The notes under the pieces: model-generated
Databases searched by the model: none
What the model saw: the letters and a program-made list of their open reading frames with translations, nothing else
Told to the model about the DNA's origin: nothing
Shown here: positions 34,944 through 46,539 of the stretch, one piece after another
Position numbering within the stretch: position 1 is the stretch's first letter
Layout: every line of letters starts with the position of its first letter
NCBI GenBank assembly: GCA_021325235.1
Contig: JAJPHN010000057.1
Coordinates: forward strand, 1 to 64,000
Reading direction: 5' to 3'
Source of the DNA: Terriglobia bacterium
Lineage (GTDB): Bacteria; Acidobacteriota; Terriglobia; Bryobacterales; Bryobacteraceae
DNA: 64,000 bases
Program-made: the position numbers and the translations under genes

Positions 34944-35642
34944 TTACGCCCGCGGCCTTTTCCTTCCGGCAGCGAGCACAGCGATCCCGGTCCCGAGCAG
35001 CAGGACGCAGGACGGCTCCGGCACGGCAGTAAACGGAACCGGCGTCTTGCCGTCGGATTCGAGCAGTGAAAAATCGAATGTCAGATTATCGGGCTCACAA
35101 CTGCCCGCTGCGCCGCAGCTCACCGCCGCCGAAACACTGTCTGTCAGACTCGCTGTAAACGTCCGCCCTGCGCCGAAAGTAAACGGCAGCATTCCGATCC
35201 ACTCGCAGGCGCCAATATTGCAATGCGAAAACGGCACGGGAGCCCCTGCGTTCGAAAACACGTACCTATGCGTTCCATCCGACAGCGTGGCGTCCGGGTT
35301 CCCGGATAGAGGCCAGTCATGGACACCGAAAAAAACATCAAATGCTACAAAACCGTTCTGTACGGGGCCGGCCGCTGCGTAGATTCCACTTTCACCGGCA
35401 CTTGCCGTTGCCCTCCAATTCGAAAAGCTCAGTGGTCCGCTGGCACTGACGGACACGTTCCATGAGTTGGCTGCGGCGCTGGCGGAAACCGGAAAATCTC
35501 CGGCCACTGGGATATTGCACGAGGAAGTGCTGCTTACGGTCTGAGAGTTATAGACGCAAGTTACAGAGCTAAATGTCGTTCCAACAGGCGTGGCGTAGAG
35601 GCCGAGCGAACCCGCGAGGAAAGAAAGCCACAGGAAACGCAT
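34944..35642 (-). CDS. PEP-CTERM sorting-domain protein
   Basis: A 232-residue exported protein with a signal peptide (MRFLWLSFLAGSLGLYATPV). The C-terminus is a PEP-CTERM anchor: VPEPSCVLLLGTGIAVLAAG followed by the basic tail RKRPRA. This tripartite signal is recognised by exosortase, which attaches or releases such proteins at the cell envelope. The middle is Ser/Ala/Thr-rich beta structure with paired cysteines (HCNIGACEW, SCGAAGSCEP) that could form disulfides. GAGGAAT lies upstream of the ATG at 35642; the frame opens earlier, at 35786, without a better start. No exosortase gene is seen in the window. It could be a biofilm or matrix component. Confidence 0.8.
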   Translation of the reverse strand: MRFLWLSFLAGSLGLYATPVGTTFSSVTCVYNSQTVSSTSSCNIPVAGDFPVSASAAANSWNVSVSASGPLSFSNWRATASAGESGIYAAAGPVQNGFVAFDVFFGVHDWPLSGNPDATLSDGTHRYVFSNAGAPVPFSHCNIGACEWIGMLPFTFGAGRTFTASLTDSVSAAVSCGAAGSCEPDNLTFDFSLLESDGKTPVPFTAVPEPSCVLLLGTGIAVLAAGRKRPRA

Positions 35643-35751
35643 ACCAGGGGATTCCTCCGCAAGGATTGTACGCCGCTTGCAGAATGTTTGCAACGCCGCG
35701 ACGAGCACCAAAATGGCTCGCTGGCGTGGCCGCATGACGTTCGCTAGCCTT

Positions 35752-36036
35752 CTACAGCCACTCCACACTACTCCCCGCCAGCGCACCGCCCAGCAGAGTT
35801 GCCGCCTGTGCTTCTACCGCCTGCAGCAACTGTTCGGCGTGCACGCGATCGTTTGAAACCGTCACGGCCGCCACCACAGAACTCTGCCACGAATCGAGAC
35901 CGTCGATCTCCGCAACCGCTACATTGAAGCGGTCGCGCAGCCTGTCTTTCAAGCTCTTGACGACGTGCCGTTTGTCCTTGAGCGAATGCGAATCTTCTAC
36001 GTATATCTCGAGCGTCAGGACGCCGATAACGGCCAC
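35752..36036 (-). CDS. ylxP: DUF503-family protein YlxP
   Basis: A 94-residue cytoplasmic protein of the YlxP/DUF503 family (MAVIGVLTLEIYVEDSHSLK, KRHVVKSLKDRLRDRFNVAV, AEIDGLDSWQSSVVAAVTVS). The family has a small ferredoxin-like fold of unclear function and is usually encoded between infB and rbfA, consistent with a ribosome-related role. It starts with GTG at 36036, 18 bases after the infB stop, so it is the last gene of the rimP-nusA-infB transcript here. rbfA does not follow: the next gene downstream is a PEP-CTERM protein. Confidence 0.85.
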   Translation of the reverse strand: MAVIGVLTLEIYVEDSHSLKDKRHVVKSLKDRLRDRFNVAVAEIDGLDSWQSSVVAAVTVSNDRVHAEQLLQAVEAQAATLLGGALAGSSVEWL

Positions 36037-36054
36037 GATTCTCGGATTTGCGCG

Positions 36055-39000
36055 CTAAGGCGCGGTAGGCGCGGGCAACTCCGGCGCGATGCGCTCCATC
36101 GTGAACGCTTCGAACCTGTCCCCGACCTGAATGTTGTTGTAGTTCACCAGCGAAATACCGCACTCGAGGCCGTTCTTGACCTCGCTCGCATCGTTCTTAA
36201 ATCGTTTGAGCGCTTCGATGCGGCCGGTGTGGACCACTTCGCCGTCGCGCAGCACCCGGATCTGAGCGTCGCGGCGAATCGCGCCGTCGGAAACATAGCA
36301 GCCCGCCACCGTACCGACCTTGCTGATGCGGAACGTCTCGCGCACTTCGGCGTGCCCGACGATCGTCTCTTTGTAAACCGGTTCGAGCAGTCCGGTCATG
36401 GCGCGCTGCACTTCGTCGATCAATTCGTAAATAATCGAGTGCAGGCGGATGTCGACCTTCTGCTGTTCGGCGGTAGACTGCGCGTTACGCTCGGGCCGCA
36501 CGTTGAAGCCGATGATGATTGCTTCGGATGCCGAGGCCAGCAGCACGTCGTCTTCGGTGATCGCGCCCACGCCGGTACGCAGCACACGCACCCGAACTTT
36601 CTCGTTCGAAAGCTGCTGCAGCGTGTCGGACAGCACTTCGGCCGTGCCGCCCACGTCGGCTTTGATGATCAGGTTCAGATCCTTGAGCTCGCCCTCGGCA
36701 AACTGCTGGTTGAGCGAGGCGAGAGATGCAACACGCGCGCCCTTGGCCATCGCCGCATCGCGTGCCTTCGATTCGCGATAGATGACGATCTGCTTGGCTT
36801 TCGAGGTATCCGAGACCACCTGGAAGTTATCGCCCACTTCCGGCAGATCTTCGAGACCGATAACTTCGACCGGCATCGACGGCTCGGCTTCCTTGGCCGG
36901 ATTGCCGCGATCGTCGAACATGGCGCGAACTTTGTTGAACAGCGCACCGCAGATGAAGAAATCGCCAACGCGCAGCGTGCCGTTACGTACCAGCATGGTC
37001 GCCACCGGACCGCGTCCGCGATCGAGTTTTGCCTCGAGGATAGTGCCCGTTGCCGGACGGTTTGGATTCGCTTTGAGGTCCTGTATGTCAGCCACCAGCA
37101 GGATCATCTCGAGCAGCAGATCCAGGTTCTGGCCGGTTTTGGCCGAGACCGGAACCATCACCACATCGCCGCCCCAGTCTTCAGCCAGCAGGCCGCGATC
37201 CGAGAGTTGCTGCTTCACGCGGTCGGGCTGTGCATCCGGCTTGTCGATCTTGTTGATCGCAACCAGAATCGGTACGCTCGCCGCCCGCGCGTGGTCAATC
37301 GCTTCGAGCGTCTGCGGCATTACGCCGTCATCGGCTGAAACCACCAGCACGACGATATCGGTGACTTTGGCGCCGCGCGCCCGCATGCGCGTAAACGCCT
37401 GGTGGCCGGGCGTGTCGATGAACACGATCTTGCGGCCGTTTTTCTCTACGTGGTAAGCACCGATGTGCTGCGTAATGCCGCCCGCTTCACGCCCAGCCAC
37501 ATCGGTCTGGCGAATCGCATCGAGCAGCGACGTTTTGCCGTGGTCGACGTGGCCCATGATCGTGACCACCGGTGCGCGCCTGACCAGTTCTTTAGCGTCT
37601 TCGGCCAGTTCGACTTCTTGTGTCGATTCCTCTTCGTAGCTGACCTGGTTGGTCGAAGCGCCAAACTCGCGCGCAATCTCTTCGGCGAGTTTCACATCGA
37701 GCGTTTGGTTGATGGTCGCGAAAATCTTCTTCTCGACCAGCTTCTTGATAACCAGATTGGCCTTGACGCCGAGCTTCTCCGATAGCTCTTTGACCGTGAT
37801 GCCTTCCGCGACCGTGATCTCGCGATCGATCGGAGGCGGCTCCAGAACGGCCGTGCGCTTCGAGATACGTTCGCGAAGATTTCCCTCGTCCTCGTCACGT
37901 TTGCGGCCGGGTTGGCGGGCGCCGGGTTTCGCGGCGTGGCGGCGCTGCTGCTCCGTCGGGACAGTGGAGACCTCGGGACGCAGCGCGGTCGGATGCATGG
38001 GCCGCAGCCCTCCCGGACGGCGCAGACCGGGCTGACCAGGTCCACCGGGCCCGCGCATGGCTGGTTGGCCGGGGCGAACAGGGCCGCGAAACTGCGGCTG
38101 TCCCGGCGTCGGCATCGAAGGACGTGCCGGCGGCGCACCGGGGCGCGGAATCGCGGGTGCGGATGGAGTCGGGCGCGCGGGCGCCTGCTGTTGCTGCAGA
38201 CGGCGCAAAATATCTTGCCGCGGCGGTACCACCGGACGTGCCTGCGGCTGGCCGGCTAAGGGCGGGCGCGCGCCGGCAGGACGCGGTGCAATCGGTGCTC
38301 CCGGTGTCAGACCCGGTCCCGGACGTGGTGCTGCCGGGCGCGACAGAATTGGCGCTCCCGGAACAGCCGAAGCCGAAGGTTGAGCCGGAGAAGCGGGTGC
38401 GCCGGGCGCGATTACATGCGTGGGCGGCTGCACGCGCGGTGCCGCTGGTGTCGGTGGCCGCACAGGCGTCGCCGCAGGTTCCGCGGGTGGCGCCGGTGTT
38501 CCCGGGCGAAAAACGGGTGTCGATGCCGGAGCTTTGGGCGGCTCGGGCGGCAGCGGCTGGCGCGGTCCCGTAGCGGGAGCGCCGGTTCGCGGCGGCGGCA
38601 GCGGGCGAGCCGGAATCGAAATGTTGCGATTGGCAACGCCCGGCGTCGACGGTGTCGTCTGCGGTGAAGCCAGTGGCGGATGAATCGCACCTGCTCCACC
38701 TCCAACCGGCGGACGCAGTGGTGGACGTAAGGAAGGAACCGCCGGCCGTTCGCTTTCCGGCTGAGCGGGCGTGGTGGCGGATCCGCTCGGCGCAGCCGGC
38801 GTTGCGCCAGGAGCACCTGGTGTCGCGCCAGACGTAGCTGGTGTACTCGAAGCTGCAGCAGGTGTTACCGGTTTCGCCGCCGGTGTCTCGGCCGTCGTTA
38901 CGGGCGACGCAGGCGGTTGAGCCGTACGCGGTGCCGATGGCGGCAGTGGAATCGAAGGAGCATGCTCGCGCAGCTGCGGGCGCACCGGATTCGGCAGCGG

Positions 39001-39345
39001 AGGGCGTAGCGGCTGCGGTCTCGCAGCTTCTCTCGTCTCCGGCGCAGCGGGAACCGTCGTGGTCGTGCCCGGTGAAGCAGAAGCGGCGCGCGTCTCAGCC
39101 TGTTCCTCGCCTGCGTGCCGCCCATTTTCGCGGTCCGCAGGACCATCGTGTGCGCGCGCAATCGGACCCGGAGCAGGTTGCCCATGCGGCAAAAGCCGAT
39201 TGCGCAACTCGAGCGCCACATCCTCGTCCACCGAGCTGGAATGCGTCTTCTTCTCCTGCACACCCAGTTCGGGCAGCATGTCGATGATTACGCCAGGTTT
39301 TACCTCAAGCTCCCGTGCCAGCTCGTTGATTCTGATTTTCTTCAT
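36055..39345 (-). CDS. infB: Translation initiation factor IF-2
   Basis: A 1096-residue GTPase that brings initiator tRNA to the 30S subunit. Residues 1-55 are an IF2 N-terminal module ([20 protein letters not shown]). About 80-470 is an exceptionally Pro/Ala/Arg-rich low-complexity linker, followed by a basic segment and a second IF2_N module ([20 protein letters not shown]). The GTPase starts near residue 590 with [15 protein letters not shown] (G1, about 598), then [20 protein letters not shown] (G3) and [13 protein letters not shown] (G4). Domains II-IV complete the C-terminus. E. coli IF-2 is 890 residues, so the linker explains the extra length. The ATG at 39345 matches the family start. 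It is followed by ylxP and preceded by nusA. Confidence 0.96.
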   Translation of the reverse strand: MKKIRINELARELEVKPGVIIDMLPELGVQEKKTHSSSVDEDVALELRNRLLPHGQPAPGPIARAHDGPADRENGRHAGEEQAETRAASASPGTTTTVPAAPETREAARPQPLRPPLPNPVRPQLREHAPSIPLPPSAPRTAQPPASPVTTAETPAAKPVTPAAASSTPATSGATPGAPGATPAAPSGSATTPAQPESERPAVPSLRPPLRPPVGGGAGAIHPPLASPQTTPSTPGVANRNISIPARPLPPPRTGAPATGPRQPLPPEPPKAPASTPVFRPGTPAPPAEPAATPVRPPTPAAPRVQPPTHVIAPGAPASPAQPSASAVPGAPILSRPAAPRPGPGLTPGAPIAPRPAGARPPLAGQPQARPVVPPRQDILRRLQQQQAPARPTPSAPAIPRPGAPPARPSMPTPGQPQFRGPVRPGQPAMRGPGGPGQPGLRRPGGLRPMHPTALRPEVSTVPTEQQRRHAAKPGARQPGRKRDEDEGNLRERISKRTAVLEPPPIDREITVAEGITVKELSEKLGVKANLVIKKLVEKKIFATINQTLDVKLAEEIAREFGASTNQVSYEEESTQEVELAEDAKELVRRAPVVTIMGHVDHGKTSLLDAIRQTDVAGREAGGITQHIGAYHVEKNGRKIVFIDTPGHQAFTRMRARGAKVTDIVVLVVSADDGVMPQTLEAIDHARAASVPILVAINKIDKPDAQPDRVKQQLSDRGLLAEDWGGDVVMVPVSAKTGQNLDLLLEMILLVADIQDLKANPNRPATGTILEAKLDRGRGPVATMLVRNGTLRVGDFFICGALFNKVRAMFDDRGNPAKEAEPSMPVEVIGLEDLPEVGDNFQVVSDTSKAKQIVIYRESKARDAAMAKGARVASLASLNQQFAEGELKDLNLIIKADVGGTAEVLSDTLQQLSNEKVRVRVLRTGVGAITEDDVLLASASEAIIIGFNVRPERNAQSTAEQQKVDIRLHSIIYELIDEVQRAMTGLLEPVYKETIVGHAEVRETFRISKVGTVAGCYVSDGAIRRDAQIRVLRDGEVVHTGRIEALKRFKNDASEVKNGLECGISLVNYNNIQVGDRFEAFTMERIAPELPAPTAP

Positions 39346-39525
39346 AGAAAGTACAGCTTCTACGTCATCCCCCAGGGCGCGCGATCGCGGGAATCAGGCT
39401 TGTCGTGCAAGTGCCCGGCGCTCGGTGCCGCTTTCGAGCGCTCGCGAACCTTCCGAAGAAGGTCCCACAGGAATCCGAAATTCCTGTTGCAGCAGAGCGT
39501 CTTGCCCGATAAATCCTTCAAACAC
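39346..39525 (-). other. nusA-infB spacer lacking ylxR
   Basis: In many bacteria this spot holds ylxR (DUF448). Here the 180 bases have no R-T-C-x-x-C-R motif in any leftward frame. One leftward frame is open for about 54 codons (from LKDLSGKTLCCNRNF to APWGMT), and another gives a 43-residue GTG-started reading frame. Neither resembles a known protein, so I treat the stretch as untranslated spacer in the operon. Confidence 0.4.
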
Positions 39526-41124
<1,599 letters not shown>

Positions 41125-41191
41125 GTCATAACCTCATCGGACAAATAACTGAACTCTCTTTGATTGCCTGCTTAGGACTCGTGCGGGATTG

Positions 41192-41668
41192 CTACCACTC
41201 GAACTTCAGGTTGGCTTTCTGCAACTGGGTGAGCGGTATGCGCAGCCGGTTGCCGCCGGGAACCGCCAGCTCGATGGCGTCGTCTGCCACTTGTTCGAGC
41301 TTCCCCTCCCAGCGATTCTGGCCCTCGAGCGGCTCGCGCAGGACCACCTTCACGTTCTGGCCCAGAACCCGCTCGAAATCGCGCGGCCTCGTCAGCCTTC
41401 GCTCAAGCCCCGGAGAGCTTACCTCCAGCGTGTAGCTGTCGCCCGGGATGACATCGCCCTCATCGAGCAGCTTGCCCAGCCGTTCCGAGATCAGCTCGCA
41501 GTCGCCGTGCGTGACCCCGCCCGGTTTATCGATATAGACACGCAGCAGGCGCGCTTTGCCGGAGCCCTTGAGCTCGATTTCCACGATTTCGACGGGCGTA
41601 CCGGCGGCGGCCCGTTCACCAAGCTCGGTGATCCGGTCGAGTATCTCCGCCTTTTCCGCTGTCGCCAT
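41192..41668 (-). CDS. rimP: Ribosome maturation factor RimP
   Basis: A 158-residue protein required for maturation of the 30S ribosomal subunit. The alpha/beta N-terminal domain includes ELKGSGKARLLRVYIDKPGG and the family motif GDCELISERLGKLLDEGD. YTLEVSSPGLERRLTRPRDF is the RimP signature. The C-terminal domain is SH3-like (VKVVLREPLEGQNRWEGKLE). Length and order match the rimP-nusA-infB operon. The ATG is at 41668, and a terminator-like hairpin and a candidate promoter lie within the 110 bases upstream. Confidence 0.95.
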   Translation of the reverse strand: MATAEKAEILDRITELGERAAAGTPVEIVEIELKGSGKARLLRVYIDKPGGVTHGDCELISERLGKLLDEGDVIPGDSYTLEVSSPGLERRLTRPRDFERVLGQNVKVVLREPLEGQNRWEGKLEQVADDAIELAVPGGNRLRIPLTQLQKANLKFEW

Positions 41669-41700
41669 CGTCGAAACCTGCCAGAAAGTTCGAACAGCAA

Positions 41701-41725
41701 TAAAAAAGTGGGCTTTACGCCCACT
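41701..41725 (-). terminator. Hairpin plus T-run in the rimP leader
   Basis: Read leftward, AGTGGGC-GTAAA-GCCCACT is a perfect 7-bp stem followed directly by TTTTTTA, the form of an intrinsic terminator. It sits 33 bases upstream of the rimP ATG. It could end transcription from the upstream membrane-protein gene, or act as an attenuator for the rimP-nusA-infB transcript. Confidence 0.7.
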
Positions 41726-41745
41726 GTTGGTTGCCGTACTCCTCT

Positions 41746-41775
41746 ATTAGAACACTTTCCCGGCCGGTTGCGCAA
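41746..41775 (-). promoter_or_regulatory. Candidate promoter of the rimP-nusA-infB operon
   Basis: Read leftward, TTGCGC (41775-41770) and TCTAAT (41751-41746) are spaced 18 bases apart, and the -10 is preceded by TGT, giving an extended -10. The predicted transcript would start near 41739 and include the hairpin at 41707-41725. This is based on consensus matching only. Confidence 0.35.
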
Positions 41776-41935
41776 ATCACCCGCTCGCGACCCTCGGCGC
41801 TAGGTGTGGCGCAGGTTTGCAAGCTCCAGAGAAGTATTCAATCGCCCCGGATGCCCCGTGTTGCGCCCGGTGAGCACCCATCTGCGGGATTCCCAGGCGC
41901 CCCGCTACGTAATGCCATAGCAGCCCCTCGCCGTC

Positions 41936-43687
41936 TTATGGTGTCTGAATTCGGGCACTCGTGATCGGTCCGGTAAGCTCCGCCATCATCGCTTCGTTTT
42001 TTGGAGTTCTCGCCAGTTCGGAAAAGCCGTCCGCCCCGCCAACCGAAGTGCCCAGGTCCAGACTGCAAAAGAACGTGCGCACCTCCGCCCATGACACCCG
42101 CGGATCATCGCCTTCCACCCAATTCCAGGCGGGATTCGGACGAGGGGCGAACAGGCGGCGCGAGATCCAGATTCGGCCATCGTGCTTCCAAACGTTTTGG
42201 ATGTGACCGGCCAACTGCTCGCGCCACTGTCGCACATGAATCGTTCCCCACGGTACGGCCGGAGTCAGCAGATACCGGTCCCTGCTCAGCTGGCTGTACG
42301 GGTGTGCGTAGACGAACTCGATTGTTTCGTCCTGCAGAGAAAGGACGAGGATGCAATCCTTCGTACTCAGGACCGGCTGCAAGGCCTGCAGCCGGTTTCG
42401 CCCGGAGTCGAGCACCGAATCGCTGCGGAAGCGGGCGAGGGCGGCCACATTCGTGACGAGCATGCAACCAAAGAAGGCGAGCACGATACCCCGCTCGATC
42501 CGGCCTGAGCGGCGCTCGGCCAGCATCCAGGCGAAGCCGATAAAAAGGAGTGGAAAGAGAGCCAGGTAGCGCTCCGGTGGTCCGGCTTCGAACAGAAACG
42601 CGGCGAAAACGGCCACCGGTAGGGCCAGCACGAGCAGGCAGACGAGGAGCCGGCGTCCGCGCAGCGAGCCCCACAGCCGGACTGCCAGCAGCGCGAACAT
42701 AGCGTAGACGAGCGCCAGCTTCCAGATCCCCGTTTTGATCAGCAGCACGGGTGAAACGCTATGGTGCTGAAACAGCATTCGCTTCCACTCGTTCGTGCCC
42801 CGATCGAGTACAAAAAGCGCGCGCGGTATGGCGACAACCATCCGTACCAGGCCGTTGATGGGAGCTTTGTCGTAGCGTGAGCGGGCGATCCATTCCGCAA
42901 TCGCGGAGGGGTGCGTGAATCCGCACCAGATCATCACCGGCACATAAACCGCCAGCAGCAGCCCGGCCGTCCCCGCCGCGAAGCCAAGTGTGGCCGGAAT
43001 CCTGTGGCGAACGTCTGGAGAGACGACTCCGGTTGATGATTTTTCAGGGATCAGGAGTGCGTAGCAAATGATCCCGGGAACCGAGAGCACGTAAGGAAAC
43101 CAGATGACAACGGAAAGGCCGAGCAGCAGTCCGGCGAGCGCGCCGTGCAGGGCATCGAGATGCCCTCTGCTGGTGAATCGGTCGAAGAAGTACAGCGCGG
43201 CAATCTGGCAACTGATGCCGGCAATATAGGCCATGCCGGTGGGAGTATAAAAGAGCAGCGCATGCGTGGCGAGGTACGCCACCGTAACCGCGGCGGCCAG
43301 TTCCGCTTTGCCCGTCGTCCGAGCCAGCAGCAGGTACAAAAAGATTGCGCCGGCCAGCCCCGTCACGATGCTCAGGCCCATCAGCACGGAGCCGGCGGCG
43401 AGAATATCGTCGGGAAGGAACGCGCGCAGACTGCCTGCCAGCGGTGTCCAAACCGCGAAGCCAAGCGGCCGCCAGAGCACATGGCCGAAATCCCAGAACG
43501 GACTCTGATGCGGTTTGAACAAATGGTGCGACTGATCGATCACGTGCCTGGCGTAATCAAACGTGTCGACGTAACTGACCGGACGCGTGAGCAGCAGTAA
43601 TAAAAACCAGGCGAGAGCCACGGCGCAAAGGCTGATGGTCCAGCGGTTGCGGCCGCTGCTCTGTCTTTCAAGCGAAATTAAATTCAT
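41936..43687 (-). CDS. Multi-pass membrane protein, GT-C glycosyltransferase-like
   Basis: A 583-residue integral membrane protein with roughly ten hydrophobic helices (for example ISLCAVALAWFLLLLLTRPV, AAGSVLMGLSIVTGLAGAIF, GALAGLLLGLSVVIWFPYVL). A soluble C-terminal part of about 130 residues follows. An acidic motif in the first external loop (SYVDTFDYARHV) sits where GT-C transferases carry catalytic Asp residues. This layout suggests transfer of a lipid-linked sugar outside the membrane, but no subfamily is recognisable. The start is the ATG at 43687. It is divergent from a PMT/ArnT-like gene across a 150-base gap, so the two may act on the same envelope glycan. Confidence 0.6.
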   Translation of the reverse strand: MNLISLERQSSGRNRWTISLCAVALAWFLLLLLTRPVSYVDTFDYARHVIDQSHHLFKPHQSPFWDFGHVLWRPLGFAVWTPLAGSLRAFLPDDILAAGSVLMGLSIVTGLAGAIFLYLLLARTTGKAELAAAVTVAYLATHALLFYTPTGMAYIAGISCQIAALYFFDRFTSRGHLDALHGALAGLLLGLSVVIWFPYVLSVPGIICYALLIPEKSSTGVVSPDVRHRIPATLGFAAGTAGLLLAVYVPVMIWCGFTHPSAIAEWIARSRYDKAPINGLVRMVVAIPRALFVLDRGTNEWKRMLFQHHSVSPVLLIKTGIWKLALVYAMFALLAVRLWGSLRGRRLLVCLLVLALPVAVFAAFLFEAGPPERYLALFPLLFIGFAWMLAERRSGRIERGIVLAFFGCMLVTNVAALARFRSDSVLDSGRNRLQALQPVLSTKDCILVLSLQDETIEFVYAHPYSQLSRDRYLLTPAVPWGTIHVRQWREQLAGHIQNVWKHDGRIWISRRLFAPRPNPAWNWVEGDDPRVSWAEVRTFFCSLDLGTSVGGADGFSELARTPKNEAMMAELTGPITSARIQTP

Positions 43688-43837
43688 AAATGACGAAATG
43701 GTTAGCGTTACCTTCCTTTTCGTCCTTTCCGGCCGAAATCACTTGCCCTGAAACGGGCGATAAGTACTAGAACAAGTGCTGGGGCATCTGGTCTTGCTGC
43801 GGTTGATTCGGGATATCTCTCGAATCGGTCAGGAGGT

Positions 43838-45376
43838 ATGCATTACCATCTCGTTGTGCGTGCCGAGCATTCCTCAGCGGCGCCGCCCGCTCATGGCCGC
43901 GTGCGCGCTCCCGCCACGCTTCGCCTCTGTGCGACGCTGGCCCTCGCCGCTGCTTTCGCACTCGCGATCGCCTACGCCTGGACGCGCTGCCCGTGGTGGG
44001 ACGAAGGCCTCTTCTCCGACGTCGCCCTCAACTTCCGCAACACCGCTCATCTCCGCAGCTCGCTTCTCGCGCCGAACAGCTACGTGAATCTGCCCGCGCC
44101 CGATCGCGCTACCTACTGGCAGTTCCCGGCGTATCTCATCGGGCTTGGCGCCTGGCTCCGCATCGTACCGGTGAGCATCTACTCCGTACGGCTCTTTTCC
44201 GTGCTGTGGGGCGGCGTCTTCGTTGTCAGCTGGTTTGTCTTTGTCCGCGCGTTCAGCCGCAACGAATCGCTTTCGCTGCTCGCGGCGGTGGCCGTGGGGT
44301 TCGATTACTCGGTCATCTCGGCCGCCTCCGACGGGCGCATGGACATGATGTGCGCCGCTCTCGGCATGGCGGCCCTGGCTCTGTATGCGAAGTGGCGCGT
44401 ATCACCCCACACCCGCACAGCGTTGCTGACCGGCCTGTGCGCAGCGGCGTCTCTCTTTTCCCATCCCATGGGCCTGGTCATGAATGCCTGCCTGCTGGCC
44501 CTGGTGCTCTGCGATTGGCGCAAATTGCACTGGCGTTTCGCTTTGTCAGCCGTGATCCCCTATGTCGTTTTCGGGATAGCCTGGACGCTCTACATCCTGC
44601 AGGACCCGCCTCTGTTCCTGGCGCAGATGAAGGCCATCTCCGGCTACCGCGTGGGCGGGATTCTCTTCACGCTCCGGAGTATGCTGCGCGATCTGCCGGA
44701 CCGCTATCTGCACTTCTACTTCGCACCGCGCGGCGGCCTTCACCGTTTGAAGATCTTCATCCCGCTGTTCGGCCTGGCAGGTTTGCTGATGCTCGTCGGC
44801 AATCAGCAATGGCGCGCCCAACCGCTGGTGCGAAGACTCATCCTGATGCTCGCGGTTGCATTCCTCGGTGTCGCCGCCGTCGACGACATGAAGTTTCCGT
44901 ACTATCTGGTCTACGTTATGCCGATGCTTGCCGCGCTCGGCGCAACCTCGCTTTACCAGACGTTTTCGTCCCGCAGCGCTCTGCGATACGTGGCGGCGTC
45001 TCTAGGGCTGGCTTTTCTCGGCGCCAATGCCGCCGATTGCCTCTATTACATCCACCGCAACGACTTCGCAAACGAGTACCGGCCCGCTGTCGCAACGATC
45101 CGGCAACTACGCCAGCCGGGCGATATCATCATGGGGCCATCTGAACTCGGCTACGCCTTTGGTTTCCAGCTGCCGCTCATCGACGATTGCTATCTCGGCT
45201 ACCACTCCGGAATCAAACCGCGGCTTTACGTGATGTACAGCTCGTGCAATCCTCCGCCGGGCGACAAACAGCCCTGGATCTGGTCGCGCGAGCAACTCGC
45301 CGCAAACTACCGCGAGATGTACCGCAATCCCGCCTACACCATTTATCTGCGAAACTCGCTGCTGCCGGCTCACTAG
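43838..45376 (+). CDS. Dolichyl-phosphate-mannose/ArnT-like glycosyltransferase (GT39/GT83 type)
   Basis: A 512-residue membrane protein with an N-terminal helix followed by WTRCPWWDEGLFSDVALNF. The Trp-Trp-Asp-Glu in the first periplasmic loop is the catalytic signature of PMT/ArnT transferases. About ten more helices follow (WGGVFVVSWFVFVRAFSR, LLMLVGNQQW, RLILMLAVAFLGVAAVDD), with DYSVISAASDGRMDMM in a loop. Such enzymes move a sugar from a polyprenyl-phosphate carrier to lipid or protein on the outer face. AGGAGG lies almost directly against the ATG at 43838, which is too close for normal spacing, so a start at GTG 43856 is possible. Donor and acceptor are unknown. Confidence 0.72.
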   Translation: MHYHLVVRAEHSSAAPPAHGRVRAPATLRLCATLALAAAFALAIAYAWTRCPWWDEGLFSDVALNFRNTAHLRSSLLAPNSYVNLPAPDRATYWQFPAYLIGLGAWLRIVPVSIYSVRLFSVLWGGVFVVSWFVFVRAFSRNESLSLLAAVAVGFDYSVISAASDGRMDMMCAALGMAALALYAKWRVSPHTRTALLTGLCAAASLFSHPMGLVMNACLLALVLCDWRKLHWRFALSAVIPYVVFGIAWTLYILQDPPLFLAQMKAISGYRVGGILFTLRSMLRDLPDRYLHFYFAPRGGLHRLKIFIPLFGLAGLLMLVGNQQWRAQPLVRRLILMLAVAFLGVAAVDDMKFPYYLVYVMPMLAALGATSLYQTFSSRSALRYVAASLGLAFLGANAADCLYYIHRNDFANEYRPAVATIRQLRQPGDIIMGPSELGYAFGFQLPLIDDCYLGYHSGIKPRLYVMYSSCNPPPGDKQPWIWSREQLAANYREMYRNPAYTIYLRNSLLPAH

Positions 45377-45472
45377 CTGCTCTCCGGTGCAAAATTCAAT
45401 TACCGCTTCGGACGTTTTGAACTGCTTACCGAGCCGCGACTGAAAGGAGCGATCGCAACCCCATTTTGCTCG

Positions 45473-46534
45473 CTAAACTCCGCGCCCGCCCAGCTTGCGA
45501 TCGAAGAATTTGGCAATTAGCTCGTCGGCTTCTCTCGATTCCGGCAGATTGACATCATTCCAGAACGCGTGCGGAAGCGCCTCGAAGACCACCAGCTCCG
45601 CCTCCACCCCGGCCCGCAGAAAGGCACGGTGCAGAATCGTCGTCCCGCTCAGCAGCAGATCGCGCGTGCTCGTCACGAAAAGCGTGGGCGGGAAGCCATG
45701 CAGATCCGAGTAGATCGGCGAGAGCACCGGATCCTTCAGATCCGTGCTGCCAACGTAGGAACGGTCGGTCGGATTCGTTTTGGAAGGTGGATCGAGGTGT
45801 CCCGAAAAGCCGTTCAGCGCATAGATGGCGCGCGAATCGCCCGGCTGGCTGAAATCGCCAAAGCCGGAGAAAATGCCGAGCGCTCCAGGCAGCGGAAGCC
45901 CCAGTTGCCGCAGCCGAGCCGCCACTTCCGCCGTCAGAACCGCGCCCGCCGAGGTCCCGTACAACCCGATGTGCTTCGGCTTGTACTGCTTCATCAGTTC
46001 CTTGTAGACCGCAACCGTGTCGTCCACCGCGGCCGGAAACGGATGCTCGGGCGCCAGCCGGTACAGCACCGCGATCACTTTCGTCTTCGTCAGATTCGCG
46101 ATCGGAATCGTCTCCGTGAGCGAGCCCGAATCGGAGTTGAAACCGCCGCCGTGCACGTTGATCAGCACGCGCTCGCTGCGATCCGCTGGAATCGTGAGCG
46201 GCGTGATGATCCGCACCGGAACGCCGGCGATCTTGTCCTCGGCTACGTTCGCCGGATACGCCTTTCGATACGCTTCGCCGGCCCGAGCCTGCCATTTGTC
46301 CGTCCCGCTGCGGCGCTCTTCAATCGTCTGATGAACCGGCGCATCCGACTGCTGCCGCGCCAGGCTGCGCTGCGCTTCCGGACTCACGGTCCCGGGCACC
46401 GGAACCACGCGCGTCACATGCGCCGTGCCGTCGGCGTCGATATAGCTCGAATCCGCCTGCGGAACCTGCCGATTTTCCTGGGCGTACAGCGACACCACCG
46501 CCGTCGACAAAAGCACAAAGCGCGCAAGTCTCAT
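45473..46534 (-). CDS. Secreted alpha/beta hydrolase (hormone-sensitive-lipase-type esterase)
   Basis: A 353-residue exported esterase with a signal peptide (MRLARFVLLSTAVVSLYAQ). It has the HSL-family oxyanion motif VLINVHGGGFNSDSGS and the nucleophile elbow HIGLYGTSAGAVLTAEVA (Ser in G-T-S-A-G). The catalytic Asp is probably in LFVTSTRDLLLSG and the His in FEALPHAFWND. The substrate is likely a short-chain or acetyl ester. The gene ends 96 bases after the glycosyltransferase gene, which is convergent. Its ATG lies 6 bases downstream of the hrcA stop, so it may be read on the hrcA transcript. Confidence 0.87.
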   Translation of the reverse strand: MRLARFVLLSTAVVSLYAQENRQVPQADSSYIDADGTAHVTRVVPVPGTVSPEAQRSLARQQSDAPVHQTIEERRSGTDKWQARAGEAYRKAYPANVAEDKIAGVPVRIITPLTIPADRSERVLINVHGGGFNSDSGSLTETIPIANLTKTKVIAVLYRLAPEHPFPAAVDDTVAVYKELMKQYKPKHIGLYGTSAGAVLTAEVAARLRQLGLPLPGALGIFSGFGDFSQPGDSRAIYALNGFSGHLDPPSKTNPTDRSYVGSTDLKDPVLSPIYSDLHGFPPTLFVTSTRDLLLSGTTILHRAFLRAGVEAELVVFEALPHAFWNDVNLPESREADELIAKFFDRKLGGRGV

Positions 46535-46539
46535 TGGTC

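Noticed and set aside
38000-39100. GC-rich repetitive DNA in infB as an independent repeat element
   Set aside because: The repetition is explained by Pro/Ala codons of the IF-2 linker in a continuous reading frame.
39346-39525. ylxR candidate between nusA and infB
   Set aside because: No leftward frame has the R-T-C-x-x-C-R signature, and the open stretches do not resemble DUF448.
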